25,961 nucleotides of DNA from JBCCSZ01 sp039199225 (GCA_039199225.1 JBCCSZ010000083.1:1-25961), one strand, 5' to 3'. Shown: positions 1 to 7,794, numbered from the stretch's first letter. The notes: generated by a model not told the origin, from the sequence alone. Numbers and translations are program-made.

Positions 1-1
1 C

Positions 2-376
2 GGTGGACTTCACTGGACGGATGTTAGTATGAAAGAGCTGCAGGTTCATTATGGCTTTGCCCTTTGTGTGGACCCTGTCGATCCCTTGCGCGCCTGGGTC
101 ATCCCAGCCATCAGCGACGAAATACGAGTGGCTGCTGGTCGCACCCTTTGCGTTTGTACAACAGAGGACGGAGGGCAGCATTGGCGAGTCCTTAGAAGGG
201 GCCTACCACAAGAAAATTGCTACGACATTGTCTTCCGGCACGCCTTTGCCAACAAGGCCCACCAAATGGCCTTCGGCACCACTACCGGCAACCTGTTTTG
301 TTCCCAAGATAATGGGGAGCACTGGCAAAACCTGAGCAATTACCTCCCCAGAATAAACTGCGTAGTCTTTTCCTAA
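2..376 (+). CDS. BNR/Asp-box beta-propeller protein, 3' part only
   Basis: The reading frame is open from base 2 with no stop before the first in-frame ATG (base 29), and the residues before that ATG (GGLHWTDVS) already read as a propeller motif, so this is the C-terminal 124 residues of a longer gene cut by the window edge. Three Asp-box-like turns are visible: GGLHW near the start, EDGGQHW in the middle and QDNGEHW near the end, each about 40-60 residues apart. These turns are typical of BNR/sialidase-like, sortilin-like and Ycf48-like propellers, often secreted or surface proteins in Bacteroidota. The end of the protein (LPRINCVVFS) has no T9SS sorting domain. The catalytic or binding role cannot be judged from this fragment, and no sialidase catalytic residues can be assigned. 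The next gene lies about 385 bases downstream on the same strand. Confidence 0.75.
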   Translation, partial: GGLHWTDVSMKELQVHYGFALCVDPVDPLRAWVIPAISDEIRVAAGRTLCVCTTEDGGQHWRVLRRGLPQENCYDIVFRHAFANKAHQMAFGTTTGNLFCSQDNGEHWQNLSNYLPRINCVVFS

Positions 377-761
377 GCATATGATCCATCACCGTAGCAG
401 TCGAATTATTGTATCCCAAAGACGTACAGCATTCCCGATGGTAAATTGAGAAAAAGTAACCCCATCATTTCCTGCATTTATGCCAAGATAGTTGCATTTT
501 TACAGTCCCAAACAGTCGCGCGCTATCAAATGCAAAATGGATCAATTGACAAAAAATAGGACCTCCCATTCCATATCTTTATTGTGCCATCTCAAAGAAG
601 GCATCGGTCCTACCCATCAAAAAACGGCAGCATTCTTGCTTATTGTACGGAAATCAATCGAATTGCAATTTGCAAAGCTCTTCCCCTTTGAAGGTCCTTC
701 CCTAGATAAATACTCCTAAGTGAAACGCGGACCGCTACTTTTCCGTAATGATTTGACAACC
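377..761. other. Intergenic stretch, no supported gene
   Basis: This 385-base AT-rich stretch separates the propeller gene from the OmpA-family gene. A TTG-initiated frame of 75 codons (492-719) exists, but it has no recognisable domain, no hydrophobic or periodic pattern, and a composition like non-coding DNA. A weak -7-like word TACTTTTC lies at 736-743, 19 nt before the next ATG, without a convincing -33 TTG. No stable hairpin followed by a T run was seen. Confidence 0.5.
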
Positions 762-2711
762 ATGAGCATGAAAAATCTTATTCTCTTTATAGGTCTATGC
801 CTCCTGCAAACCAGCCAGGCGCAGCCCAGCGCAGAGTTCTTCGAAACCAATAGTGCCAAACGATCCCTTCAGTTTGCCCAACAACTGATCAACAAAAAGA
901 AGTATCCACAGGCACTTAAGCAGTTGAAGCATACCATCAAAATCAAAGATAATTTCGCAGTAGCTTATCGCGAGTTAGGCCGTGTCCAAATTGAGCTGAA
1001 TGACCTGGAAGGCGCTATTGAGGCCCTCGAAAAGTCTTTTGACTTGGACGAAAAGCTTTCCAGAGCTGCTTTTTTTGAATGCGGCGAAGCCTTTTTTCAA
1101 CTCAACGACTTGGAAAAAGCAAAATATTACTATCAGAAGTATCGAGAAATGGAGGGCCAGAGTTATGTCAATCGCTCTAAGGAATCCGGACTTGAAACAG
1201 GCTACGACTTGCTTTTGAAACAGAGAGACCAAAATTGTGCTTTCATCGCCAAGATGGATACTGCTAATGTATATGATTATCCCGTCAGATTAGGGAATGC
1301 CATCAATTCGGTACACGACGATTACCTACCGACCATCACGGCCGATGGTAACCAACTGGTCTTTACCCGTCAAGGGAAACGAGATGATGAAAATGTAATG
1401 ATCAGCGAATGGAAAAAGGGCAAGTGGCAGAGTAGCCGCTCCTTTGGTAGTGCCATCAATACAAAAAAGAATGAGGGTATGGCCAAGTTCGAGGCACACG
1501 GCAAGGCATTTTACTTTGCAGGCTGCATGCGGGAAGATACCGAAGGTGGCTGCGACATCTACCAAGCGACCTTGCAAGATGGTGAAGTTCAGGAGGTACA
1601 CAGGTTGGAAGGAGAACTGAATTCTCATTTCTGGGATTCTCAGCCCGCCATCACCTGCGATGGCAAGATGATGTTTTTTAGCAGCAGCCGTGAGGGAGGT
1701 ATCGGTGGAGCCGATATTTGGGTCAGCAAACTCAGCAGAGACGGTGAATGGAGCCTACCGCAAAACTTGGGAACACAAATCAACTCTGAGGGCGACGAAG
1801 AAGCTCCCTTTATTTCCAGCGACGGTAAAACCCTGTATTTTTCTTCTACCAAGTTGCCTGGACAAGGAGATGGCGACCTGTTCGTCAGTCGTTTTCAAGG
1901 AGGCAAATGGACACATCCTGTCAATCTCGGTTATCCCATCAATTCTCCGGCCAAGGAATTGGGCATTTATGTTCAGGGAGATGGCCAAACAGCCTATTTC
2001 TCCTCTGCCCGCAGAGACGGCAACGGAGGACTCGACATTTATCAGGTAAAATTGCCGGAAAACCTGCGTCCGGACCCCATCGTACATCTCGAAGGCTATG
2101 TAGTAGATGCTACTACGGGAGAGCCTATTAATACCCACATTAACATTGGACGAGAGGGGCAAAAATGGTTTGTTGAATCTGATGAGAAGGGTTGGTTCTT
2201 CCTGTGTTTACCAGGCAATAAGGGATATTCTTTTCAGGTGGAAGAAAAGGGATATGAATACTACATTGGTGCGCAATACCTTGAGGCTCAGGACAACGCC
2301 ATTCCAGCTACTGTAGAAATAGCGCTGCTCCCAGTTGCTGGCGGACGTTCGGAATTCGTAGCCAAAGGCGTAGGGGAAATTACCGAAAAGCGCATACAGT
2401 TTTTCTTCGATTTCGACTCCTACGACATTAACTCGGAAACAATGACCGACCTCAAAGCCTTGACCAGCCTGCTACATGAGGAGGAAGACTGGAAAGTCGA
2501 AATCGTTGGTTATGCTGATAATTCCGGCGACGTCAAATACAATCAACAGCTATCGGAAAAGAGAGCAAAGGCCATTTCCAGCTATTTGAAAAGAAACGGC
2601 ATCACCATCAACAAAGTCATCCGGGATGAAGGGCGTGGCTCCATCGGTGATAAGACCAATAAGGAAGAATCCAAGCAGTTCAGACGGGTCGATGTCATCC
2701 TTCGCAAATAA
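762..2711 (+). CDS. PorE-like TPR / PD40 propeller / OmpA C-terminal envelope protein
   Basis: This 649-residue protein has an N-terminal signal peptide (hydrophobic run ending SQAQ near residue 20), TPR-like helices at about 48-130, a PD40/WD40-like beta-propeller at about 185-430 with repeated DG..LYFSS-type strands, a carboxypeptidase-regulatory-like beta domain at about 441-525 (GYVVDATTGEPI), and an OmpA C-terminal peptidoglycan-binding domain from about 544 to the end. The OmpA domain keeps the usual pattern: FDFDSYDI, GYADNSGD, N..LSEKRA and a terminal RRVDV. This domain order and length match PorE (P. gingivalis PG1058), a T9SS-associated envelope protein that binds peptidoglycan, but many Bacteroidota OmpA paralogues share the architecture, so the T9SS role is inferred. 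The frame is open to a GTG at 720. ATG 762 or ATG 768 fits the signal peptide better, and 762 is used here. It is followed by 263 non-coding bases. Confidence 0.85.
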   Translation: MSMKNLILFIGLCLLQTSQAQPSAEFFETNSAKRSLQFAQQLINKKKYPQALKQLKHTIKIKDNFAVAYRELGRVQIELNDLEGAIEALEKSFDLDEKLSRAAFFECGEAFFQLNDLEKAKYYYQKYREMEGQSYVNRSKESGLETGYDLLLKQRDQNCAFIAKMDTANVYDYPVRLGNAINSVHDDYLPTITADGNQLVFTRQGKRDDENVMISEWKKGKWQSSRSFGSAINTKKNEGMAKFEAHGKAFYFAGCMREDTEGGCDIYQATLQDGEVQEVHRLEGELNSHFWDSQPAITCDGKMMFFSSSREGGIGGADIWVSKLSRDGEWSLPQNLGTQINSEGDEEAPFISSDGKTLYFSSTKLPGQGDGDLFVSRFQGGKWTHPVNLGYPINSPAKELGIYVQGDGQTAYFSSARRDGNGGLDIYQVKLPENLRPDPIVHLEGYVVDATTGEPINTHINIGREGQKWFVESDEKGWFFLCLPGNKGYSFQVEEKGYEYYIGAQYLEAQDNAIPATVEIALLPVAGGRSEFVAKGVGEITEKRIQFFFDFDSYDINSETMTDLKALTSLLHEEEDWKVEIVGYADNSGDVKYNQQLSEKRAKAISSYLKRNGITINKVIRDEGRGSIGDKTNKEESKQFRRVDVILRK

Positions 2712-2747
2712 GCCTTCAAGTGCTCAAATGTTAAATATTGAATATCG

Positions 2748-2780
2748 TTTGAGATTATCCATGGACATTTTTTACTTTTG
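2748..2780 (+). promoter_or_regulatory. Possible Bacteroidota promoter upstream of the M23 gene
   Basis: An exact -7 word TACTTTTG lies at 2773-2780, with TTTG at 2748-2751. The spacing is 21 nt, two more than the usual 19. A transcript starting here would have a leader of almost 190 nt before the GTG at 2975. Two small hairpins lie in that leader (2841-2855, AGCTCC/GGAGCT, and 2940-2955, CCACT/AGTGG). Sequence match only. Confidence 0.35.
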
Positions 2781-2964
2781 GTCGTCATATCCCCGGTACA
2801 GCAACTCAACAAAACTCATTCACCCATGTTTTCATATCCTAGCTCCTAGGGAGCTTGCACAATTATGTACTAAGTAAACACCATCTCCACTGAACTTACT
2901 TAAAAACAGCAGTTGTAGTACACAAAAATTGTTAAAATCCCACTCTGCGAAGTGGTCAGAAAAC

Positions 2965-2968
2965 AGGA
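2965..2968 (+). promoter_or_regulatory. Ribosome binding site supporting a GTG start
   Basis: AGGA sits six bases before GTG 2975. No ATG occurs early in this frame, and Shine-Dalgarno-like sequences are otherwise scarce in this window, so this element supports the GTG as the true start of the M23 gene. Confidence 0.5.
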
Positions 2969-2974
2969 AACATA

Positions 2975-4339
2975 GTGAATAAAGAGAGCAACTTTCTACA
3001 CAATCAAAAAAGAAAAACAAACAAAAAGCCCTTTCTACAAGTCGGTCTTTTTGTTGCATTTTTAAGCCTCCTGGCAGCCGTTTTCTACACAGGCCAACCA
3101 ACGGACGAACTCGCAGCAGCTTCTCCGCAACAAGCGGCCCCTCACGGTGCTTTCGACCTCATAGCCCCACATCTCAAGTATGGCTTTGCACTCGACACCT
3201 TCGAGGTCTACGAAGGCAATATTCAGAACAACGTCTTCCTATCCGACCTCCTGTCTGATTACAATGTCGACTATGTCCTCATTGATCAACTAGCCCGCAA
3301 TAGCAAAGAGGTTTTCGATGTCCGCAACCTGCGCGTCGGCCGCCCCTACACCATTCTCAGCAAAGACACGACCCAGGGCGCAGACTATTTCATATACGAA
3401 CCCAGTGTCTTCAAATATGTCGTCTTCGACATCCACAGTGGCTATGCCGAAGAAGTCAAATACCCAGTGGAAACGCGGATTCAAACCGCTGCAGGTGTCA
3501 TTCACTCCTCTCTGTGGAATACCATGACCGACAATGGTCTGAGCTACGAATTGACTGCCTTGATGGAAGACGTTTTCGCCTGGTCCATCGACTTTCACCA
3601 CATACAAACCAATGATAAGTTCAAGCTCATCTATGAGGAACAACTGATTGAAGGCAAGCCGGTGGGCGTCGGAAAGATCAAGTCTGCTTACTTCCAAAAC
3701 TCTGGCAACGGCTACTACGCTTTCCATTTTGAGAATACCAAGCATGCAGGATTTTTCGATCAGGAGGCCCGTCCGATGAAAAAGGCTTTCTTGAAATCAC
3801 CTGTTAAATATTCCCGGATTTCTTCCCGTTACAATCTCCGCCGCTTTCATCCAGTGCTGAAAAGACGCCGCCCACATTTGGGTACAGACTATGCCGCTCC
3901 AAGGGGAACACCTATATATGCAGTGGCAGATGGTGTCGTCACCAAAGCCAGCAGGACCCGCGGAAATGGCAATTATGTCAAAATCAAGCACGATAAAGTT
4001 TACCAGACACAATATCTCCACATGCAGCGCTTTGCCAAAGGCATCCGGCCGGGCATCCACGTGCGCCAGGGGCAAGTGATTGGATATGTCGGCTCCACGG
4101 GATTGGCCACTGGGCCACACGTCTGTTTCCGCTTTTGGAAGCACGGCAAGCAAGTCAATCACTTGCGGGAGAACCTCCCTCCACCCGATCCCATGCCAGT
4201 TGAAGACATTCCAGCCTTCGAAAAGACCAGGGACGCCTATAAAGCACAACTGGACATCATCCGTTTTCCAGATAATGCCCAGTTGGCAGTGCAAAAAATT
4301 CAAGGAGATGCGGATGCCATCAGTGGTAGCAGCCGCTAA
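2975..4339 (+). CDS. Membrane-anchored M23 (LytM/MepM-like) metallopeptidase
   Basis: This 454-residue protein has a basic N-terminus, one membrane segment at about 21-40, a variable periplasmic region, and a C-terminal M23 endopeptidase domain at about 280-400. M23 enzymes cut peptide cross-links in peptidoglycan. Family metal ligands are visible: H301 and D305 in HLGTD, the catalytic-type H349 in YLHM, and H382 in GPHVC. The canonical GPHxH ends here as H382-V-C384, so cysteine occupies the position of the last zinc-ligand histidine. The GTG start is supported by AGGA six bases upstream. About 25 residues at the end beyond the domain are helical and of unknown role. It converges with the DUF4412-like gene across only 20 bases. 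A role in cell-wall remodelling at the envelope is expected. Activity is uncertain given the changed ligand, although cysteine could still bind zinc. Confidence 0.9.
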   Translation: MNKESNFLHNQKRKTNKKPFLQVGLFVAFLSLLAAVFYTGQPTDELAAASPQQAAPHGAFDLIAPHLKYGFALDTFEVYEGNIQNNVFLSDLLSDYNVDYVLIDQLARNSKEVFDVRNLRVGRPYTILSKDTTQGADYFIYEPSVFKYVVFDIHSGYAEEVKYPVETRIQTAAGVIHSSLWNTMTDNGLSYELTALMEDVFAWSIDFHHIQTNDKFKLIYEEQLIEGKPVGVGKIKSAYFQNSGNGYYAFHFENTKHAGFFDQEARPMKKAFLKSPVKYSRISSRYNLRRFHPVLKRRRPHLGTDYAAPRGTPIYAVADGVVTKASRTRGNGNYVKIKHDKVYQTQYLHMQRFAKGIRPGIHVRQGQVIGYVGSTGLATGPHVCFRFWKHGKQVNHLRENLPPPDPMPVEDIPAFEKTRDAYKAQLDIIRFPDNAQLAVQKIQGDADAISGSSR

Positions 4340-4359
4340 AAGATTGGGAAAAACCAGAC

Positions 4360-5043
4360 TTAGAAACCGAGGTTACCGAGTCCACCCATTTCCTTTTCGA
4401 ACTCTTCAGCCGTTTTTTCTACATAGCCTTCTGGTACATCAAAAGTACCATCAGCAACCTTATCTCCCACTTCTAGGGCAGAGTAGACCATGGTAATGCC
4501 CTGATTGACAATACGGTATTCCATTGGAAAACCGTCCAAGCCAGGAAAGATTTTGTCAAAGTAGGACCCAGCAGGCTTAATTTTATCTGTGAAGTAGATT
4601 TCGATCTTCTCCCCTTTTGGCGTCATCAGATTGGCCTTCTTACATTTGTAACCCGCAATGGTTTTATCTTCGCCCTTGGCAACCTCTACTTTTAGGTCTT
4701 TCACCTTATTCTCAATAGAAGATTCCTTTTCCTGCTTCACTTTAACTTTTTTACCCATCATATCAGTCAATAAAATACCTGGGTCATCCTTACCCGTCTT
4801 GATGACTTTCATTTGCATCATCCCACCCATAAAGCTCATGAATACCTGCTGCTTTTCACCACTGAAGTAAACGTCCATTTTACTCCCTTTCATCATACTA
4901 GCCTGCGGTGGTAAATTATCGCCCAGGATGTCTACCAGCTCATATTTCACAAAGCCATTCGTAATCTTCTTTTGCGCTTGCGCTGGCAAAGCAATGGCTA
5001 CCATGGCCAAGGCAACAAATAACTGAATAAATACTTTTCTCAT
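4360..5043 (-). CDS. Small secreted protein, DUF4412-like
   Basis: This 227-residue protein starts at ATG 5043, which opens a clean signal peptide (MRKVFIQLFVALAMVAIALP ending in AQA|Q). A longer in-frame start at 5118 would bury the signal sequence inside the protein and is not favoured. The mature part is beta-rich, with several Met/Lys-rich stretches (GGMMQMK, MMGKKVKVK), an AGYKCKKA segment and an acidic Glu-rich end. The repeated pattern of a short motif resembling IAGYKCKKA followed by EIYFTDKI is what I associate with DUF4412 and related GLPGLI-type periplasmic proteins of Bacteroidota, whose function is unknown. A promoter with near-consensus boxes lies 39-70 bases upstream. Its 3' end converges with the M23 gene. 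The family assignment is from memory and moderately sure. Secretion is well supported. Confidence 0.75.
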   Translation of the reverse strand: MRKVFIQLFVALAMVAIALPAQAQKKITNGFVKYELVDILGDNLPPQASMMKGSKMDVYFSGEKQQVFMSFMGGMMQMKVIKTGKDDPGILLTDMMGKKVKVKQEKESSIENKVKDLKVEVAKGEDKTIAGYKCKKANLMTPKGEKIEIYFTDKIKPAGSYFDKIFPGLDGFPMEYRIVNQGITMVYSALEVGDKVADGTFDVPEGYVEKTAEEFEKEMGGLGNLGF

Positions 5044-5081
5044 TTCGAATGATATTTTTAAAGGTTTTGATTTGAGTTTTA

Positions 5082-5112
5082 CAATATTAAATTCTCCCAT
5101 AAGACGTTCAAA
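5082..5112 (-). promoter_or_regulatory. Bacteroidota-type promoter of the DUF4412-like gene
   Basis: Read on the minus strand, TTTG (5112-5109) is followed after exactly 19 bases by TAATATTG (5089-5082), one mismatch from TAnnTTTG. Initiation about 7 bases further would give a leader of roughly 35 bases to ATG 5043, a normal arrangement. This is the best-spaced promoter match in the window. Confidence 0.6.
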
Positions 5113-5124
5113 CCCCAAAATTGG

Positions 5125-5622
5125 TCAACTCACCAGCCAACTTTAACATAAAAATCACATAATCTGTCCATCCTCCGCCTTTATGTCAATCAACAAATTC
5201 GAACCAATAGTCAGTACGTCCTTTTTTTCAGTCGCGGAAACTCACCAGTTCACTGCCCACCCACTCACCGTTATATTAATCAGCAATTTTTTCGATCGCA
5301 GGGAAGCTCACCAGTTCACCGCTCACCCATTCAACGCTGCATCCGTTCACCGCTACATCCCCCCACTCACCAAATCACTAGCCGAAGGCAACCACCAAAT
5401 CCCCCACTCCCCACCACATCAATAAGCACCTTTTTTCGATCGCAGGAGCTCACCAGTTCACCGTTCACCCGTTCACCACTACATCCCTCCACTCACCAAA
5501 TCACAAGCCGAAGGCAACCACCAAATCCCCACTCCCCGCCACATCAATAACCACTTTTTTTCGATCGCGAAAGCTCACCCGTTCACCGCTCACCCGTTCA
5601 CCCGCTCACCGCTACATCCCCC
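5125..5622 (-). repeat. Degenerate GGTGA-rich tandem repeat, locus A
   Basis: This fills the region between the exonuclease stop and the DUF4412 promoter. On the plus strand it reads as CTCACC/TTCACC words. Units are phased by CGATCG within a T-run block: unit starts are about 5229 (degenerate, 64 nt), 5293 (144 nt), 5437 (126 nt) and 5563 (60 nt, cut at the gene stop). A lone CTCACCAG-like remnant lies at 5125-5140. Units 5293 and 5437 share a 39-nt core (5366-5404 and 5492-5530) that differs at one base. The same core, 32/35 identical over the shared part, occurs twice at locus B (25735-25775 and 25869-25909) in the opposite chromosomal orientation. The G-rich strand is the sense strand of the upstream exonuclease gene. 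No convincing protein is encoded. The element class is unknown to me. Confidence 0.9.
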
Positions 5623-6171
5623 CTAACTAATCCGCCACTCCCCAAAATGCTTCACAAAAATACGCGCCAAATTCTCAGCATCCGATATACCACGGTGATG
5701 GATACCCAAAAACTCCATGCCTTCTCGCTTCACAGCCGATTTTAGGCCACAAGGCCGATGTAGGCGCATCATCTGCTGGTACTGCTGTTTTAGGTTAATG
5801 TGCGGAGCAACCCAATCGTATTCCAGGCGATGCAATTTACAATCCGACACAAGAATTTTCTGATCAAAGCTGCCCCAGGAACAAAGACAATAATCATCGT
5901 CTTCATAAAGACCAATCCAGTCCTGAAATTCGACCACCACCTTGTTGAAAGTAGAGGCCCGATCGATGTCTTCCTGTGCGATACTCGTCAAATCCTTGCA
6001 AAAAGGCGATAAAAACGGGTTGAGAATGGGCTTGACAAAGCGGTTGTAGCTGCCAGTCTCTTCCGCATAATCGTTCAGTCGCACCGCACCAATTTCGATG
6101 ATCTCCTGGATCAAACCGGGTGGGCTGCCTTGCCAACAGGTAGCTTCTAGGTCGTATATTATATAATTCAA
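5623..6171 (-). CDS. DEDDh-family 3'-5' exonuclease (Eri-1/KapD-like)
   Basis: This 182-residue protein carries the full DEDDh set: D7 and E9 in YDLEATCW (Exo I), D103 in WGSFDQ (Exo II), and H159 with D164 in HHRGISD (Exo III). Such enzymes remove nucleotides from 3' ends of RNA or DNA. The single-domain length and the DLEATCW motif fit the Eri-1/KapD-like branch, probably acting on RNA, though the substrate is not fixed by sequence. The frame has no ATG. TTG 6171 gives a family-typical start (MNYIIYDLEAT) with AAGGA just upstream; TTG 6213 or 6204 would add 14 or 11 unconserved residues. A -7 word TAATTTTG lies upstream at 6282-6275. The final residues, GEWRIS, run directly into the repeat array, and the last codons resemble the repeat itself. 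The start is uncertain, the family is firm. Confidence 0.85.
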   Translation of the reverse strand: MNYIIYDLEATCWQGSPPGLIQEIIEIGAVRLNDYAEETGSYNRFVKPILNPFLSPFCKDLTSIAQEDIDRASTFNKVVVEFQDWIGLYEDDDYCLCSWGSFDQKILVSDCKLHRLEYDWVAPHINLKQQYQQMMRLHRPCGLKSAVKREGMEFLGIHHRGISDAENLARIFVKHFGEWRIS

Positions 6172-6274
6172 GGATTCCTTTTTTGTTAATCCAAACTGTG
6201 ACAAACAAAGCAAACGGAGGAGAACGATCGGTCTTTCATGGATGAATTCGCAGCTTGAATTTGTTATTTGTTTG

Positions 6275-6282
6275 CAAAATTA
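6275..6282 (-). promoter_or_regulatory. -7 promoter element for the exonuclease gene
   Basis: The minus strand reads TAATTTTG, an exact TAnnTTTG match, but no TTTG occurs at the right upstream distance. Initiation near 6268 would give a leader of about 97 nt to TTG 6171, containing a 17-codon ATG-started frame (6239-6186) that ends 15 nt before the TTG. Confidence 0.35.
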
Positions 6283-6462
6283 GATGGGCATCGGTGGAAA
6301 TTTCTGCAAAACAACCCCATTTATACCCCACCTGTAGCTCCACACTCAAAAATACAGAGAATTTCTATTTTTTTTCGTCCCACGTTAAACCCAGTCCACT
6401 TTTTGCAGTCATAGAGCTGTATTTCAGATTCAACAAACTAAAACTAAAAAGACATTTATTAT

Positions 6463-7668
6463 ATGAATATGATTCCATTTATTCGACAGGGAAGCGTTCT
6501 TTTGGTCGCATTGGTACTTTGCAGTTCCCTCCAAGCTCAGCAAAGACAGACATCATCAAAACACAATAGCCTCAGACTTGTTGAGCAATTCGGTGAAGAA
6601 CTTGACCTGAGCGAAGAACAAATTCTACAAGTCACAGACTTAAAGGAGGAAATGAGGGACAAAATGAGGGCGACAAAGCAGGCAGGACAGCAAGCCGATC
6701 GCCAGCAAATGAAGGCCATCAAGGAGGAGTATGAAGCCAAGGTGAATGCCATCCTAAGCGTTGAGCAGCAGGAAGAACTGCAGCAGATCGCCACGGCAAA
6801 AAAGGCGCAATCCGAAGATAGGCGAGCAAACAGAAGGGCCATGCAACAAGAACTTCGCAACTATCACGAAACCAATATTCAGCCGGTCATTCTTGAAAGC
6901 CGCCAAAAGCTGGAACAGAAAATAAGCAGCCAAGATCGCCAATCTATTGATGACCTCCGACTCGCTTTGGCAGCTCACAAAAAGAAGCAAAAAGCGGAGC
7001 GCAAAGCCAATCGTCAAAACAAGGGACAAATGGAGAGCCACCGATCTCGAAAAGGCAAGGGGAAAGCTGCGAAAAAAGGAAGACAGAAAGGCTTGTACCA
7101 ATTCCTGCAGCAAAACGTTGAAAGCCAATCTATTGCCAACCAGCTGATCGATACCTACAGCAATGACATTGACTTGCTCAACAAAGAAATCGCAGCACAA
7201 GAGGCACAATGGAAGGCGGATAAAGAGGCCATCATCGAACGACACACCCAAGACCTTAGCGAAAACAGCAAAGCTGAATTCCGCAAAAAGCGGAGCGATG
7301 CCAAAGAACGCCATAAGACCGATATAGATCGAATGAAGAAGTTGGCCTTCCTGATGATGGATCCCAAAGGAGAGGCAGCAGCACCTCGGCAGTCTGATGC
7401 CGAAGAAGATCCTTCCATAAAGGTTTATCCCAACCCCTCCAATGCCAATCAAACCCTGGAGTTTGAGACCAAAACAGCCGGGAACGTATGGATCGACATA
7501 TTGGACAGCAACGGAAAGACCGTCCAACAGGTCTACAATGGCTACCGCGACCCTGGCAAGCACGTCATCGATGTAAATGTACAAGGACTAGATGGTACCC
7601 TTCACTACTATCGCATCAATGATCCAGATGGGCAGCGCAGCCAAAAGGTCATTATTACAAAAGAATAA
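6463..7668 (+). CDS. T9SS cargo: Spy/CpxP-like coiled-coil protein with C-terminal sorting domain
   Basis: This 401-residue protein has a signal peptide (residues 1 to about 25, ending LQAQ), a long very charged helical middle (about 35-305, rich in Lys, Gln, Glu, Ala) and a beta-rich C-terminal domain from about 318. Two LTxxQ-like motifs, LSEEQ and LSVEQ, sit about 45 residues apart in the N-terminal helices, as in periplasmic Spy/CpxP chaperone-like proteins. The end of the protein begins KVYPNPS (Y322-P-N-P) and closes with SQKVIITKE, which is a type-A T9SS sorting domain of the usual 80-odd residues. The expected route is Sec export to the periplasm, then T9SS passage to the surface or medium. 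Cargo function is unknown. An intrinsic terminator follows 52 bases after the stop. The extremely basic segment around 170-210 (KGKGKAAKKGRQKG) could bind anionic polymers; that is speculation. Confidence 0.85.
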   Translation: MNMIPFIRQGSVLLVALVLCSSLQAQQRQTSSKHNSLRLVEQFGEELDLSEEQILQVTDLKEEMRDKMRATKQAGQQADRQQMKAIKEEYEAKVNAILSVEQQEELQQIATAKKAQSEDRRANRRAMQQELRNYHETNIQPVILESRQKLEQKISSQDRQSIDDLRLALAAHKKKQKAERKANRQNKGQMESHRSRKGKGKAAKKGRQKGLYQFLQQNVESQSIANQLIDTYSNDIDLLNKEIAAQEAQWKADKEAIIERHTQDLSENSKAEFRKKRSDAKERHKTDIDRMKKLAFLMMDPKGEAAAPRQSDAEEDPSIKVYPNPSNANQTLEFETKTAGNVWIDILDSNGKTVQQVYNGYRDPGKHVIDVNVQGLDGTLHYYRINDPDGQRSQKVIITKE

Positions 7669-7720
7669 GCCACTGAGGGCTTTTTGAAACAGATACTTTT
7701 ACTTATTGTGTAACATGATC

Positions 7721-7756
7721 TCCCGAATCCTTCATCCGAAGGGTTCGGGAATTTTT
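7721..7756 (+). terminator. Intrinsic terminator after the T9SS cargo gene
   Basis: A 13-bp stem (arms 7721-7733 and 7738-7750, starting TCCCGAA and ending TTCGGGA, one G-U pair) closes a 4-nt ATCC loop and is followed by a run of five T at 7752-7756. It lies between two plus-strand genes, so purB needs its own promoter, which is visible immediately downstream. Confidence 0.85.
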
Positions 7757-7763
7757 GTCCCGC

Positions 7764-7794
7764 TTGGCCCACTCGCAAACTTTCGCTAATTTTG
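7764..7794 (+). promoter_or_regulatory. Promoter of purB
   Basis: TTG at 7764-7766 and an exact -7 word TAATTTTG at 7787-7794 are separated by 20 bases. Initiation near 7801 would give a leader of about 15 bases to ATG 7816. Its position directly after the terminator supports it. Confidence 0.6.

Noticed and set aside
492..719. 75-codon frame before the OmpA gene
   Set aside because: TTG start, no domain, no signal peptide or amphipathic pattern, and composition like intergenic DNA.
5183..5425. 80-codon plus-strand frame with repeated HQFTAHP-like segments
   Set aside because: It is the translation of the GGTGA-type repeat on its C-rich strand; the unit lengths (64, 144, 126) would not all behave as coding repeats, and the frame covers only part of the array.
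5125..5622. CRISPR array
   Set aside because: The units are tandem and degenerate with no unique spacers of constant length, and no cas gene is nearby.
6754..7584. 276-codon minus-strand frame opposite the T9SS cargo gene
   Set aside because: Antisense to a low-complexity Lys/Gln/Glu-rich coding region, which translates on the other strand to a Leu/Phe/Cys-rich shadow.
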